From Sphingomonas nostoxanthinifaciens (GTDB lineage: Bacteria > Pseudomonadota > Alphaproteobacteria > Sphingomonadales > Sphingomonadaceae): DNA of 64,000 nt. A program made the position numbers and the translations under genes. Each line of letters starts with the position of its first letter. Position 1 is the stretch's first letter. A model generated the notes under the pieces. It made no database searches and was not told the origin of the DNA. It saw only the letters and a program-made list of their open reading frames with translations. The DNA lies in contig NZ_CP082839.1 of assembly GCF_019930585.1 (NCBI RefSeq), positions 2,290,001 to 2,354,000 of the forward strand, given 5' to 3'. This document shows, in pieces, positions 38,642-52,945 of this stretch.

Positions 38642-38670
38642 TTGACACGCATCGCCGCCGATCCTAGCGG
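38642..38670 (+). promoter_or_regulatory. Candidate metX promoter
   Basis: TTGACA (38642-38647), 17-base spacer and TAGCGG (38665-38670). The ATG follows only 12 bases after this -10 region and has no Shine-Dalgarno, so the transcript may be leaderless. The -35 is perfect; the -10 is weak. Confidence 0.4.
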
Positions 38671-38682
38671 CTTGCCCCTTCC

Positions 38683-39819
38683 ATGGCGACGCTCGCAGCC
38701 TCGACCGATCAACGCTTCGGCCTCGCGCGGCACGTGCGGCTGCCGGGCGCGTTCGCGCTCGACGGCGGCGCGACGCTCGACGGGATCGAGATCGCCTACG
38801 AGACCTACGGCACGCTCGACGCCGACAAGGGCAACGCCGTCCTGATCTGCCACGCGCTGACCGGCGACCAGCATGTCGCCTCGATCCACCCGCGCACCGG
38901 CAAGCCGGGCTGGTGGACGCGGATGGTGGGCGCGGGCAAGCCGATCGATCCGGCACGCCACTTCATCATCTGCGCCAACGTGCTCGGATCGTGCATGGGC
39001 TCGTCCGGCCCCGCCACGATCGATCCGAAGACCGGCCAGCCTTATGCGATGGCCTTCCCGGTCATCACGCTGCGCGACATGGCGCGCGCGCAGGCCCTGC
39101 TGCTCGACCACCTCGAGGTGCCCGTGCTCGCGGCGGCGGTCGGCGGCTCGATGGGCGGGATGCAGGTGCTCGAATGGGCGGCGACCTTCCCCAGGCGCGT
39201 GCGCAGCGCGGTGGTGATCGCCAGCGCCGCGCGCCATTCGGCGCAGAACATCGCCTTCCACGAGGTCGGCCGCCAGGCGATCATGGCCGATCCCAACTGG
39301 CAGCGCGGCGACTATTACGGCACCGGCGCCGCGCCGGCCGCGGGCCTTGCCGTCGCGCGGATGGCGGCGCACATCACCTACCTGTCCGAAGCGGCGATGC
39401 ACGACAAGTTCGGGCGCAAGCTGCAGGATCGCGGGCAGGTCGGCTTCGGCTTCGACGCCGATTTCCAGGTGGAGAGCTATCTGCGCCATCAGGGGATCAG
39501 CTTCGTCGACCGGTTCGACGCCAACTCCTATCTCTACATCACCCGCGCAATGGACTATTTCGATCTGGCGCAGGAGCATGGCGGCCGGCTGGCCAACGCC
39601 TTTCGCGGCAGCGCCACGCGCTTCTGCATCGCCAGCTTCGACACCGACTGGCTCTACCCCACCTCCGAATCGCGCGCGATCGTGCATGCGCTCAACGCGG
39701 CCGGCTGCGCCGTCAGCTTCGTCGAGCTGACCGCACCATTCGGACATGACAGCTTCCTGCTGGAGGTGCCGGAGCTGTTCGGCATGATCGACGGCTTCCT
39801 CCGCGCCGGCGCGCCGTGA
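38683..39819 (+). CDS. metX: Homoserine O-acetyltransferase
   Basis: 378 residues. Alpha/beta hydrolase-fold acyltransferase of methionine synthesis; nucleophile Ser in [13 protein letters not shown], Asp in [12 protein letters not shown], His in [11 protein letters not shown]. Whether acetyl- or succinyl-CoA is used cannot be assigned from these motifs alone. The stop overlaps the metW GTG start as GTGA. Confidence 0.95.
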   Translation: MATLAASTDQRFGLARHVRLPGAFALDGGATLDGIEIAYETYGTLDADKGNAVLICHALTGDQHVASIHPRTGKPGWWTRMVGAGKPIDPARHFIICANVLGSCMGSSGPATIDPKTGQPYAMAFPVITLRDMARAQALLLDHLEVPVLAAAVGGSMGGMQVLEWAATFPRRVRSAVVIASAARHSAQNIAFHEVGRQAIMADPNWQRGDYYGTGAAPAAGLAVARMAAHITYLSEAAMHDKFGRKLQDRGQVGFGFDADFQVESYLRHQGISFVDRFDANSYLYITRAMDYFDLAQEHGGRLANAFRGSATRFCIASFDTDWLYPTSESRAIVHALNAAGCAVSFVELTAPFGHDSFLLEVPELFGMIDGFLRAGAP

Positions 39820-40403
39820 ACCTGCGCCCCGATCTCGCGCTGATCGCCGAGCATGTCGTGCCCGGCAGCCGCGCGCTCGACATCGGCTGCGGTGACGGCG
39901 ACCTGATGGCGGTGCTGCGCAAGGCGCATGTCGACGTGCGCGGGCTGGAGCTCGATCCGGCCAACGTCGCGCTGGCGGTGGCGCGCGGCCTGTCGGTGGT
40001 GCAGGGCGATGCCGACGCCGACCTTGCTTATTATCCCGACGATGCGTTCGACTATGCGATCCTCAGCCAGACGCTGCAGACCGCGCGCCGCCCGGATCAG
40101 GTTCTGGCCGAGCTGCTGCGCATCGGCCGCCGCGCCTTCGTCTCCTTCCCCAATTTCGCTTACTGGCGCGTGCGCTGGGGGCTGATGTGGGGCGGCCGCA
40201 TGCCGGTGACGAAGGCGCTGCCGGTGTCGTGGTACGAGACGCAGGACATCCATCATCTGACGATCGACGATTTCCGCGCGCTGGTGGCGGAAAGCGGCAT
40301 CCGCGTCGAGGATGCGTGGTTCCTGCGCGGCAGCAAGCGCATCGGCACCGCCGCCGCCAACCTGCTCGCCGAACATGCCGTGTTCCTGCTGAAGCGCGAC
40401 TAG
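39816..40403 (+). CDS. metW: Methionine biosynthesis protein MetW
   Basis: 195 residues from GTG. Methyltransferase-like fold with SAM motif [12 protein letters not shown], then [16 protein letters not shown]. MetW is required together with MetX for homoserine acetylation in several bacteria. The GTGA overlap with metX supports coupling. The stop is 50 bases before the aspartic protease gene. Confidence 0.94.
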   Translation: MNLRPDLALIAEHVVPGSRALDIGCGDGDLMAVLRKAHVDVRGLELDPANVALAVARGLSVVQGDADADLAYYPDDAFDYAILSQTLQTARRPDQVLAELLRIGRRAFVSFPNFAYWRVRWGLMWGGRMPVTKALPVSWYETQDIHHLTIDDFRALVAESGIRVEDAWFLRGSKRIGTAAANLLAEHAVFLLKRD

Positions 40404-40453
40404 CGGGGCTTGCCCGGGTCCGTCGCCGCCGCCATCATGGCGGCGTGGCGGAC

Positions 40454-41635
40454 ATGCTGACCCTGGGGCGCCGACAGGCGATCGCCGCGACCGCCGCCGG
40501 CCTGCTGGCACCAGCGCCTGCCCGCGCGGAGGCGAAGCCGCCGATCACCACCCGGATCCTCATCGAGGATGCGCGTCTGTGGGTGGCGGCGACGATCGGC
40601 AAGGACAGTCCGCGCCTGTTCTGTGTCGATACCGGCGCCCCGCGCAACTTCCTGCGCCCCGAAATCGCACATGCGCTGAAGCTGCCGGTGAAGGGCGGGC
40701 AGGTCGTCGGCGGGCTCGGCAAGAGGCAGGTGGCCGGTGACATCGTCGCGGCGGACGATCTGGTGATCGGCGGCGCGCTCCGCATCCCCCTCACCCTGTT
40801 CGTCCTTTACGATTTCCAGCAGGGCCTGCCGCCCGATGCGGCGGGGCTGCTGGCGGCGGGCATCTTCACCGGGCGCGACTGCGATATCGATCTGGCTGCG
40901 GGCCAGTGGCGGCTCTGGCCGAGCGGGCGGCCGACGGCACCGGACATGACCCTGCTCGACTCGCGCTTCATCGGCGGCGACGGTCGCGGCCTGTGGTCCG
41001 ACAAGATCGAGGTCACCGCCTACGTCGCCGGCAAGCCGTACCGGCTCGTCTGCGATACCGGCGCGCCCGGCGGCATCCTGCTCTTCTCGCACGCCGCGCG
41101 CGCCAATCGCCTGTTCGACGACACGACGCCGTTCGCGATCGAGCCCACCGGGGGCTTCGGCGGGCGCGCCGCGAAGCTCAGTCGCGTCATGCGGATGGGG
41201 CCCGTCCAGCTTGGGCCGCTGACGATCGACCGGCCGCTGGTGACGGTGATGGATCCCGACCAGAGCAGCCGGTTCAGCGACCATGACGGCGTGATCGGCC
41301 TGTCGCTGCTTCAGCTGCTCGCGCTGTCGACCGACATCCGCCTGCGCAAGGTGTGGGCGACGCGCAACGATCGGCCGGTTCCGCCCGACCGCTATCGGCC
41401 GGCGGGCATCTGGCTCGACCGTACCGACGACGGCACCGTGGCGGTGACGGTGGTCGGCACCGGCAGCCCGGCGGCGGCCGCCGGGCTGCGCGCCGGCGAC
41501 GTCGTGGTCGATCCGCCGACGCTTGCCGAGGCGATCGTGCGGACCAACCAGCCGCCCGGGCGCGAAGTGGCACTCGGCATTCGACGCGACGGCGCGGTTT
41601 CGACCGTGCGCTACACGGTCAGGCCGTATCTGTAG
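40454..41635 (+). CDS. Exported double-DTG aspartic protease with PDZ domain
   Basis: 393 residues. A Tat-like signal (GRRQAIAATAAGLLAPAPAR) leads two retropepsin-type halves, each with an active-site motif: DTGAP at 59-63 (FCVDTGAPRNF) and 201-205 (VCDTGAPGGI). A PDZ domain follows (about 325-385: GSPAAAAGLRAGDVV, VALGIRRDG). Having both catalytic Asp on one chain suggests an internal pseudo-dimer. Periplasmic. The in-frame GTG nine bases upstream is an alternative start. Confidence 0.85.
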   Translation: MLTLGRRQAIAATAAGLLAPAPARAEAKPPITTRILIEDARLWVAATIGKDSPRLFCVDTGAPRNFLRPEIAHALKLPVKGGQVVGGLGKRQVAGDIVAADDLVIGGALRIPLTLFVLYDFQQGLPPDAAGLLAAGIFTGRDCDIDLAAGQWRLWPSGRPTAPDMTLLDSRFIGGDGRGLWSDKIEVTAYVAGKPYRLVCDTGAPGGILLFSHAARANRLFDDTTPFAIEPTGGFGGRAAKLSRVMRMGPVQLGPLTIDRPLVTVMDPDQSSRFSDHDGVIGLSLLQLLALSTDIRLRKVWATRNDRPVPPDRYRPAGIWLDRTDDGTVAVTVVGTGSPAAAAGLRAGDVVVDPPTLAEAIVRTNQPPGREVALGIRRDGAVSTVRYTVRPYL

Positions 41636-41642
41636 CCCATGC

Positions 41643-41718
41643 CGTCATCCCGGCGCAGGCCGGGATCCAGATCGCGCAACGCCCGCTGCCTGGACCCCGA
41701 CCTACGCCGGGGTGACGA
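41643..41718. repeat. REP-like palindrome pair
   Basis: CGTCATCCCGGCGCAGGCCG (41643) and CCCCGACCTACGCCGGGGTG (41695) face each other across about 30 bases between the aspartic protease gene and the end of pepA. Confidence 0.7.
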
Positions 41719-41740
41719 TACATGTCGCAGAGAACGGGAG

Positions 41741-43198
<1,458 letters not shown>

Positions 43199-43316
43199 GG
43201 AGGAAGCCTTTCCGATTGAACGCTCTATCTAGGACGGCGGACGCGCATCGCAAAGCGGCGCAACGTGGCGATTTTACAAGATTGCGACACTGGGGCGGCT
43301 GCGATATCGGCCGCCA

Positions 43317-45587
43317 ATGCGGCGGGGAACAAGGGGGAAGCGGACGGACGTCGCGCATGCATCGCTGCTGGCGGTCGCAATCGCGTTGGCTGCGCCCGCC
43401 GTCGCGCAGGATCTCGCCGCACGGCCGGTCGCGCCGCCCGCCACCAGCGGCGATACCGAGACGCCGACCGACGATCAGCAGATCACCTTCTCGGCGACCG
43501 ACCTTTCCTACGACGACGACAACGATATCGCCACCGCGACCGGCGACGTGCGGATGCTGCGCGCCGGCAGCCGCCTGCGCGCCGACAAGGTGGTGTGGAA
43601 CCGCAAGACCGGGCGCATCGTCGCGAGCGGCAACGTCGCGACCGTCAGCCCCGGCGGCGACACCACCTACGCCGATCAGATCGATTTGACCGACGACATG
43701 AAGAACGGCGTTGCCGACAATCTGCTGCTGGTACTGGCCGACGGCGGCCGGCTGGCGGCGCGCCACAGCACGAAGGACGGCGATCGCACGACCCTCGATC
43801 GCGCCGCCTACACGCCGTGCCGCGTGGTCGATGCCAGCGATTGCCCGAAGACGCCGTCGTGGCAGATCACCGCGGTGCGCGTGGTGCTCGATCAGGGCAA
43901 GCACCGCATCTATTATCGCGATGCACGCTTCCGCCTGTTCGGGCTGACGGTGATGGCGCTGCCCGGCTTCTCGCACCCCGACGGATCGGGCAATGGCGGC
44001 GGCGGCACCGGGCTGCTGCTGCCGAACATGCAGGTCAGCAAGGCGACCGGCGTCGAGCTCGATCTGCCTTATTATCTCCAGCTCGCGCCCAACCGCGACC
44101 TGACGGTGACGCCGCACGTCTATTCGGCGGTGCCCCCCGCGCTGGAACTGCTCTACCGCAACCTCGACCAGATCGGTGCCTATCAGATCCGCGGCATGGT
44201 GACGGCCGGCTCGCGCCTGCCGGCCAGCATCAACCCCTTGCCGGGCGACAAGAATCACGGGTTGCGCGGCTTCATCGACGCCAACGGCACGTGGCAGCTC
44301 GGGCCGGACTGGACGATCCACGCCGCCATCCGCGCCGAAACCGACCGCACCTTCATGAAGCGCTTCGATATTTCGAACGACGACCGGCTGCGCTCGACCA
44401 TTCGCGCCGAACGCATCGACGACGACAGCTATTTGTCGATCGCCGGCTGGTTCGTGCAGGAAATCCGCGCCGGCTATTCGCAGGGCCAGCAGCCGATCGC
44501 GATGCCCGAGATCGACTATCGCCGCCGGGTCAAGGATCCGTGGCTCGGCGGCACCTTCCAGGCCGAGCTCAACACGCTCGCGCTCACCCGCACCGAGGGA
44601 CAGGATACGCAGCGCGCCTTCGCCGGGCTGCGCTGGGATCTCACCAAGCTCACCCCGCTCGGCCAGCTGGTGACGTTCACCGCTTATGGCCGCGGCGACG
44701 TCTACCATACCGCCGGCGCGGGCGAGACCGACATCGTCGCCTATCGCGGCCAGAATGGCTGGCAGACGCGCGGCATCGGCCTGGTCGCGGTCGACATGCG
44801 TTGGCCGTTCGTGGGCGAGCTGTTCGGCGGCACGCAGCAGATCGTCCCGCGCGTGCAGTTCGTGGGCCAGCCGCACACCAAGAACGTCACGATCCCCGAC
44901 GAAGACAGCCGCGCGGTCGATCTGGAAGATTCGAACCTGTTCGCGCTCAACCGCTTCTCGGGCTACGACCGGTGGGACGATTCCAGCCGCGTCACCTATG
45001 GTGCCGAGTGGAACTACACCCGGCCCGCATTCGAGGTGCACGGCGTCATCGGCCAGAGCTACCGCCTGAGCACGGAACCGACGATCCTGCCCTCGGGCAC
45101 GGGGCTCTCGGGGCAATTTTCGGACTATGTCGGCCGCGTCACCGTCAAATACGGCAATTTCGTCGAGTTCACCGAGCGGTTCCGCCTCGACAAGTCCACG
45201 CTCGCCGTCCGCCGCAGCGAGTTCGACGCGACCGTCGGCACGCGAAACACCTATTTCCTGGTCGGCTATCTCCGCCTCAACCGCGACATCGACCCGACGA
45301 TCGCCGACCTGCGCGACGATAGCGAAGTACGGTTTGCCGGCCGCATCCAGATCGCGCGCTATTGGTCGATCTTCGGCTCGACGGTGATCGACCTCACGAA
45401 GCGCAGCGACGATCCCACCTCGCTCTCGGACGGCTTCTCGCCGGTGCGCGACCGCGTCGGCCTCGTCTACGAAAACGAGTGCATCTCGCTCGGCCTCACC
45501 TGGCGCCGGGATTACGATCCCACCGGCGACGCGCGACGCGGCAGCACGTTCAGCTTGCGGCTGGCCTTGAAGAACGTTGGCCGCTAA
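43317..45587 (+). CDS. lptD: LPS assembly protein LptD
   Basis: 756 residues. Signal peptide (about 1-30, ...LLAVAIALAAPAVAQ), an OstA/LptA-like periplasmic domain (FSATDLSYDDDNDIATATGD, RADKVVWNRKTG), then a large outer-membrane beta-barrel. Conserved cysteines are seen in AYTPCRVVDASDCPK and near the end in YENECISLGL, matching the LptD disulfides. It inserts LPS at the cell surface with LptE. First gene of lptD-surA-pdxA-rsmA. Confidence 0.95.
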   Translation: MRRGTRGKRTDVAHASLLAVAIALAAPAVAQDLAARPVAPPATSGDTETPTDDQQITFSATDLSYDDDNDIATATGDVRMLRAGSRLRADKVVWNRKTGRIVASGNVATVSPGGDTTYADQIDLTDDMKNGVADNLLLVLADGGRLAARHSTKDGDRTTLDRAAYTPCRVVDASDCPKTPSWQITAVRVVLDQGKHRIYYRDARFRLFGLTVMALPGFSHPDGSGNGGGGTGLLLPNMQVSKATGVELDLPYYLQLAPNRDLTVTPHVYSAVPPALELLYRNLDQIGAYQIRGMVTAGSRLPASINPLPGDKNHGLRGFIDANGTWQLGPDWTIHAAIRAETDRTFMKRFDISNDDRLRSTIRAERIDDDSYLSIAGWFVQEIRAGYSQGQQPIAMPEIDYRRRVKDPWLGGTFQAELNTLALTRTEGQDTQRAFAGLRWDLTKLTPLGQLVTFTAYGRGDVYHTAGAGETDIVAYRGQNGWQTRGIGLVAVDMRWPFVGELFGGTQQIVPRVQFVGQPHTKNVTIPDEDSRAVDLEDSNLFALNRFSGYDRWDDSSRVTYGAEWNYTRPAFEVHGVIGQSYRLSTEPTILPSGTGLSGQFSDYVGRVTVKYGNFVEFTERFRLDKSTLAVRRSEFDATVGTRNTYFLVGYLRLNRDIDPTIADLRDDSEVRFAGRIQIARYWSIFGSTVIDLTKRSDDPTSLSDGFSPVRDRVGLVYENECISLGLTWRRDYDPTGDARRGSTFSLRLALKNVGR

Positions 45588-45652
45588 GCAGCGGTTCAGC
45601 CGTACGAGCCTAGCGGGGGCGGCTCGACGGCGGATCAGGGACGGAGCGGGTT

Positions 45653-46987
45653 TTGACGGTGGACGGTAAGGGTAAGCGTGCGTTGGCCGCGCTGATGGGG
45701 GCGGCCATTCTGATGGCGCCGCTTCCGGCGATGGCGCAGGAGACGACGGGTCCGCTCGATCTCCCCAACGACGTGCAATTGCTGGCACCGCCCGATCCGG
45801 CGATCCGCAAGGCGACCGCGATCGTCAACGGCACGATCATCACCGAGACCGACATCGATCAGCGGCTCGCGCTGGTGCTCGTCGCCAATCAGGGCAAGGT
45901 CTCGGACGAGGAGCGGCAGCGGCTGCGCCTGCAGGTGCTGTCGAACCTGATCGACGAGACGCTCGAGATCGACGAGGCCAAGGCCAACAAGATCACGATC
46001 GACAAGAGCGAGATCGACAACAGCTACGCGCGCGTCGGCCAGCAGTTCAAGATGACGCCCGACAAGTTTTCCGACTATGTCCGCTCGGTGGGCTCGTCGC
46101 CCGCCTCGTTGAAGCGCCAGATCGAGGGCGAGAGCGCGTGGCGCCGCGTGCTGAGCCGCGAGGTCGAGCCGTTCGTCAGCATCAGCGACGAAGAGGTGAC
46201 CCAGGTCATCAAGCGGCTGGAAGCCGCCAAGGGCCAGCCCGAATATCATGTCGGCGAAATCTATCTGTCGGCGACCCCGGTCACGCAGGCGCAGGTCGAG
46301 GCCAACGCCAACCGCATCGTCGAGCAGGTCCGCCAGGGCGCCTCGTTCGTCGCTTATGCCCGCCAATATTCCGAAGCGTCGACCGCAGCGGTCGGCGGCG
46401 ACCTCGGCTGGGTGCGTGCCCAGCAATTGCCAGACGCGCTCGCCAACGTCCTGCCGCAGATGCAGAGCGGCACGGTCAGCGCGCCGATCCCGATTTCGGG
46501 CGGTTTTTCGATCATCGCGCTGATCGACAAGCGCCAGGTGCTGATGGCCGATCCGCGCGATGCGGTCCTTTCGCTGAAGCAGCTCACGATCACCTTCCCG
46601 GCCAATGTCAGCCGCGAGCAGGCGCAGCCGAAGGTCACCGCTTTCTCCGACGGGCTGAAGACACTGCAGGGCTGCGGCAAGGTCGCCGAATTCGCCAAGG
46701 CGATGAACGCCGAGGTGATCGACAACGACGCGGTCAAGGTGCGCGACCTGCCCGCCCCGCTCCAGCCGATCATGCTCAACCTGCGCGTCGGCGAATCGTC
46801 GCCGCCGTTCGGCTCCTCGACCGACGGCGTACACGCGCTGGTGGTGTGCGGCCGCGACGACCCGGAAACGGCGAGCATCCCCACGTTCGAGCAGATCCAG
46901 ACGCAGATGTCGGACGAGCGCGTGAACATGCGTGCGCGCCGCTACCTGCGCGACCTGCGCCGCGATGCGATCATCGACTATCGCTGA
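45653..46987 (+). CDS. surA: Periplasmic chaperone and peptidyl-prolyl isomerase SurA
   Basis: 444 residues. Signal peptide (ALAALMGAAILMAPLPAMAQ), N-terminal SurA domain (AIVNGTIITETDIDQRLAL) and a parvulin domain (about 180-290: EYHVGEIYLSATPVTQAQVE, GGDLGWVRAQQLPDAL), plus a second weaker PPIase-like segment. Helps fold outer-membrane proteins. The first codon is TTG with GGAG six bases upstream; a GTG six bases further on is possible. Confidence 0.92.
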   Translation: MTVDGKGKRALAALMGAAILMAPLPAMAQETTGPLDLPNDVQLLAPPDPAIRKATAIVNGTIITETDIDQRLALVLVANQGKVSDEERQRLRLQVLSNLIDETLEIDEAKANKITIDKSEIDNSYARVGQQFKMTPDKFSDYVRSVGSSPASLKRQIEGESAWRRVLSREVEPFVSISDEEVTQVIKRLEAAKGQPEYHVGEIYLSATPVTQAQVEANANRIVEQVRQGASFVAYARQYSEASTAAVGGDLGWVRAQQLPDALANVLPQMQSGTVSAPIPISGGFSIIALIDKRQVLMADPRDAVLSLKQLTITFPANVSREQAQPKVTAFSDGLKTLQGCGKVAEFAKAMNAEVIDNDAVKVRDLPAPLQPIMLNLRVGESSPPFGSSTDGVHALVVCGRDDPETASIPTFEQIQTQMSDERVNMRARRYLRDLRRDAIIDYR

Positions 46988-47981
46988 TCCCGGCCCCCCG
47001 CTCGCGGTGGCGCTCGGCGACCCTGCCGGGGTCGGGCCGGAAATCACCGCCAAGGCGTGGGCGGCGCGGGTCGAGGAAGGCTTGCCGCCGTTCTTCGCCG
47101 TCGGCGATCCTCGGTCGATCGCGGCCGTCTGGGACGGGCCGATCGCGCGGATCACCGATCCCGCCGCCGCGCGCGCCTGTTTCGCCGAGGCCTTGCCCGT
47201 AATCCAGGTCGAGGATGCGGGCGCGATCATCCCCGGCGAGCCGAACCTGCCCGGTGCGCGCTGTTCGCTCGATTCGCTGGAGCTGGCGGTCGGCCTCACC
47301 CGCTCGAACGCCGCGGCTGCGATCGTCACCGCGCCCGTCGCCAAGGTTCAGCTCTACGATATCGGCTTCGTCCATCCGGGGCAGACCGAATTCGTCGCCG
47401 AACGCTGCGGCATCTCGCGCGACAATGCCGTGATGATGCTCGCCGGGCCGTCGCTGCGCACCGTGCCGGTGACGACCCACATTCCGCTGCGCGACGCGGC
47501 CGGCATCCTCACCGTCGAGCTGATCCTCGCCAAGGCACGCACGACCGATCGCGGGCTGGTGCGCGATTTCGGCATCGCCCGCCCGCGCCTCGCCATCGCC
47601 GGCTTCAATCCGCATGCCGGCGAGAGCGGCGCGCTGGGCCGCGAGGAGATCGACGTGATCGCGCCCGCGGTCGAACGGCTGCGCGAGGAGGGCATCGACG
47701 TGGTCGGACCGCTGGCGGCCGACACGATGTTCCACGATCGCGCACGGCGCCAATATGATGCGGCGCTCTGCATGTATCATGATCAGGCGCTGATCCCGAT
47801 CAAGACGCTCCATTTCGACGAGGGCGTGAACATCACGCTCGGCCTGCCGATCGTGCGGACCGCGCCCGATCACGGCACCGCCTTCAACATTGCCGGGCAG
47901 GATCGCGCGCATCCGGGCGCGATGATCGCCGCCATCCGCCTTGCCGCCCAGTGCGCGGAGTATCGCGCGCGCACGGCGTGA
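46965..47981 (+). CDS. pdxA: 4-hydroxythreonine-4-phosphate dehydrogenase
   Basis: 338 residues from [21 protein letters not shown]-dependent dehydrogenase of vitamin B6 synthesis. Motifs [44 protein letters not shown] and the metal-ligand [11 protein letters not shown] are present. It overlaps surA by 23 bases and rsmA by four. Confidence 0.95.
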   Translation: MRSSTIADPGPPLAVALGDPAGVGPEITAKAWAARVEEGLPPFFAVGDPRSIAAVWDGPIARITDPAAARACFAEALPVIQVEDAGAIIPGEPNLPGARCSLDSLELAVGLTRSNAAAAIVTAPVAKVQLYDIGFVHPGQTEFVAERCGISRDNAVMMLAGPSLRTVPVTTHIPLRDAAGILTVELILAKARTTDRGLVRDFGIARPRLAIAGFNPHAGESGALGREEIDVIAPAVERLREEGIDVVGPLAADTMFHDRARRQYDAALCMYHDQALIPIKTLHFDEGVNITLGLPIVRTAPDHGTAFNIAGQDRAHPGAMIAAIRLAAQCAEYRARTA

Positions 47982-48802
47982 CCCTCGCCGACCTTCCTCC
48001 GCTGCGCGAGGTGATCGCGCGCCATGGCCTTTCGGCCGAAAAATCGCTCGGGCAGAACTTCCTGCTCGACGGCCAGTTGCTCGATCGGATCGCGCGCGTG
48101 CCGGGGCCGCTCGACGGTGCCCTGGTCTACGAGGTCGGGCCGGGGCCGGGCGGCCTCACCCGCGCATTACTCGGCGCCGGGGCCGAGGTGATCGCGGTCG
48201 AACGCGACCGCCGCTGCCTGCCCGCGCTCGCCGAGCTGGGCGAGGCCGCGCCGGGCCGGCTGCGCGTGATCGAGGGCGACGCGCTGGCGATCGACGAGCT
48301 CGCCCTTGCCGGCGGCGCGCACATCGTCGCCAACCTGCCCTACAATGTCGGCACCGCTTTGCTCGTCCGCTGGCTCGGCACGACTGCATGGCCGCCCTGG
48401 TGGCGCTCGCTGACTCTGATGTTCCAGAAGGAAGTGGCCGAGCGGATCGTCGCCCGGCCCGACACCGGCGCCTACGGCCGGCTGGCGGTGCTGGCGCAGT
48501 GGCGGACGCACGCGCGCATCGCGTTGCCGGTGCATCGCTCGGCGTTCGTACCCTCGCCCAAGGTGATGTCGGCGGTGGTTCACATCGTGCCGGCCGAGCA
48601 GCCCGACGGCGTCACGCCCAAGGTGCTGGAGGCGTTGACCGGCGCCGCCTTCGGTCAGCGGCGCAAGATGCTGCGGCAGAGCCTGAAGGGCCTGCCCGGC
48701 GCGCTGGGGGCGCTGGCCGAATTGGGCATCGACCCGACGCGCCGCGCCGAGACGCTGTCGGTCGAGGAATTCGTCGCGATCGCACGCACGCTGGCGCGCT
48801 GA
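47978..48802 (+). CDS. rsmA: 16S rRNA dimethyladenosine transferase RsmA (KsgA)
   Basis: 274 residues from the GTG of a GTGA overlap with pdxA (an upstream in-frame GTG is possible). Dimethylates two adenosines near the 3' end of 16S r[27 protein letters not shown] and the catalytic [11 protein letters not shown] are intact. Last gene of the lptD operon. Confidence 0.96.
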   Translation: MTLADLPPLREVIARHGLSAEKSLGQNFLLDGQLLDRIARVPGPLDGALVYEVGPGPGGLTRALLGAGAEVIAVERDRRCLPALAELGEAAPGRLRVIEGDALAIDELALAGGAHIVANLPYNVGTALLVRWLGTTAWPPWWRSLTLMFQKEVAERIVARPDTGAYGRLAVLAQWRTHARIALPVHRSAFVPSPKVMSAVVHIVPAEQPDGVTPKVLEALTGAAFGQRRKMLRQSLKGLPGALGALAELGIDPTRRAETLSVEEFVAIARTLAR

Positions 48803-48809
48803 GCGATCC

Positions 48810-49346
48810 TTACGGCTTCTGCTGCTTCTGCGTCGCCTGTTCCTGGCCCTTGGGCGGAACCGTCGCGGTCGCCTGCGCAGTCTGCACCGCCGGCGGCGGC
48901 CCCTTCGCGATCACCGCCGCAAGCTGCGTCGAGACCGCGCACGGCGCCTTGCAGAGCTGGTTGATCCGCGCGAGGTTCACCTTGGCACGCTCGACCGCAC
49001 CTTTCTGCACCATCGCCTCGCCCTGCCCGGCCAGCGCCGAAACGTCATTGGGGTCGAGCGTCAGCGCGCTGCGATAGAAGCGCACCGCCTTGCCCGGCAA
49101 ATTCTGCGCGGTCGCGACATGGCCCAGCGCGACGAAGGCGGCGCGGTTGCGCGGATCGACCGCCAGCGCGGTTTCCAGCGCATCCTCGGCCCCGGCGGTG
49201 TTGCCGGCCTTCAGCAGCCCCTCGCCCTGCGCCAGCAACGCCATGCTGCGCGGATCGATCTGCGCATCGGGCTTCTGCCCCATGCTGCTGCTGGACAGGG
49301 TCGCCAGCGTGGCGGCAAGGGCGAGCGCGGCAGGGGAAAAACGCAT
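48810..49346 (-). CDS. Secreted TPR protein
   Basis: 178 residues from [20 protein letters not shown], a signal peptide. TPR-like repeats at about 38-105 ([60 protein letters not shown]). The tail is Gln/Pro/Ala rich ([20 protein letters not shown]). Periplasmic scaffold protein; partner unknown. The gene is convergent with rsmA and follows rsmB without overlap on the minus strand (rsmB stop is 33 bases inside its 5' side). Confidence 0.78.
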   Translation of the reverse strand: MRFSPAALALAATLATLSSSSMGQKPDAQIDPRSMALLAQGEGLLKAGNTAGAEDALETALAVDPRNRAAFVALGHVATAQNLPGKAVRFYRSALTLDPNDVSALAGQGEAMVQKGAVERAKVNLARINQLCKAPCAVSTQLAAVIAKGPPPAVQTAQATATVPPKGQEQATQKQQKP

Positions 49347-49378
49347 CAGGAGCTCCACGAGGGGCGAAGCCCTGACCT

Positions 49379-50560
49379 CTAGCATGGCGCAGTCAGGGCG
49401 GCGACGAAAAAGCCGTCGGTGCCGTCATTTGCCGGGGTCAGCAGCCGCCCGGCGCCCGCCGGATGCCCCGCCGCGACCGACGACACCACCGACCAGTGCG
49501 GATTGCTCGCGAGGAAGTCCGAGATGCGGTCGCGCCCCTCTTCCGCCAGCAATGAGCAGACCGCATAGACCAGCCGGCCGCCCGGGCGCACCAGCGGTGC
49601 CGCAAGCTCCAGCACATGCTGCTGCATCGCCACCAGCCGATCGAGCCGGGCGGGCGAGAGCCGCCAGCGCGCCTCGGGATTGCGCCGCCACGTGCCGGTG
49701 CCCGAGCAGGGCGCATCGACCAGCACGACGTCGGCCTGCGCCGCCAGATCGGCCAGCGCCTCGGTCTCGCGGCCACCGTCGAGCAGGCGCGTCTCGATAC
49801 GGCCGACGCCGGCCCGCTCGGCCCGCGGCCACAATCGCGCCAGCCGGCCGCGATCGACGTCGCAGGCGACCAGCCGCCCCTCGCCATCCATCATCGCGGC
49901 GAGCGCGAGCGTCTTGCCGCCGGCGCCGGCGCAGAGATCGACCACGGTCATGCGCGGCTGCGCGGCACAGGCGAGCGCGATCAGCTGGCTGCCCTCGTCC
50001 TGCACCTCGATCAGACCGTCGCGAAAGGCGCCGGTGGCCTCCACCGCCGTGCCCTCGGGCAGGCGCAGCGCGTCGGGGCTGAGCAGGCCGGGCACCGCGT
50101 CCGGCAGCAGGGCAAGCACCGCCTCGCGATCGGCCTTTAGCCGGTTGACGCGCAGATCGAGCGGCGCGCGCGCCATCAGCGCGGGCCATTCGTCAGGGGG
50201 CAGCGCCTTGGTCAGGCGCCCGACCAGCCAGTCGGGCGCCACGCCGGCGGGGGCAACCGGCTCGGCCGGATCGATCGCCGCCGGCCCGTGGCGGCTGCCG
50301 TCGAACAGGTCCGCCAGCTCCGGACGATCGCCGGCGAGGCCGATCATCGCCGCCCGCCCGCTGACAGGCGGCTGGCCCGCGCGACGGATCGCCGCATAAG
50401 CAAGCTCGCGCACCTCGCGCCGGTCGGTCGATCCGGCGAAGCGGCGGACCTTAAAGTAACGCGCGATCAGCGTGTCGGCCGCCGCTCCCCCGGTGCGCGC
50501 GGCGACCAGCACCGCATCCACGATCTCGATCGCGGCCTGCACCCGTGCTGCAGGGGTCAA
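49379..50560 (-). CDS. rsmB: 16S rRNA m5C methyltransferase (RsmB-like)
   Basis: 393 residues from TTG ([10 protein letters not shown], in the family's usual position). NusB-like N-terminal part (about 1-90), then the RsmB/NOP methyltransferase domain with [36 protein letters not shown] and the catalytic Cys in [11 protein letters not shown]. Methylates a cytosine of 16S rRNA. guaB lies directly upstream on the same strand? No: guaB is further right, so rsmB follows guaB in transcription. Confidence 0.9.
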   Translation of the reverse strand: MTPAARVQAAIEIVDAVLVAARTGGAAADTLIARYFKVRRFAGSTDRREVRELAYAAIRRAGQPPVSGRAAMIGLAGDRPELADLFDGSRHGPAAIDPAEPVAPAGVAPDWLVGRLTKALPPDEWPALMARAPLDLRVNRLKADREAVLALLPDAVPGLLSPDALRLPEGTAVEATGAFRDGLIEVQDEGSQLIALACAAQPRMTVVDLCAGAGGKTLALAAMMDGEGRLVACDVDRGRLARLWPRAERAGVGRIETRLLDGGRETEALADLAAQADVVLVDAPCSGTGTWRRNPEARWRLSPARLDRLVAMQQHVLELAAPLVRPGGRLVYAVCSLLAEEGRDRISDFLASNPHWSVVSSVAAGHPAGAGRLLTPANDGTDGFFVAALTAPC

Positions 50561-50583
50561 TTGCGTGGTCCCGGCGCGGCCAC

Positions 50584-52922
<2,339 letters not shown>

Positions 52923-52945
52923 AGATGCTGCTCTATCTCGCCGAG

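Noticed and set aside
38581..38682. SAM-II riboswitch before metX
   Set aside because: No matching pseudoknot sequence could be seen in the 102-base gap.
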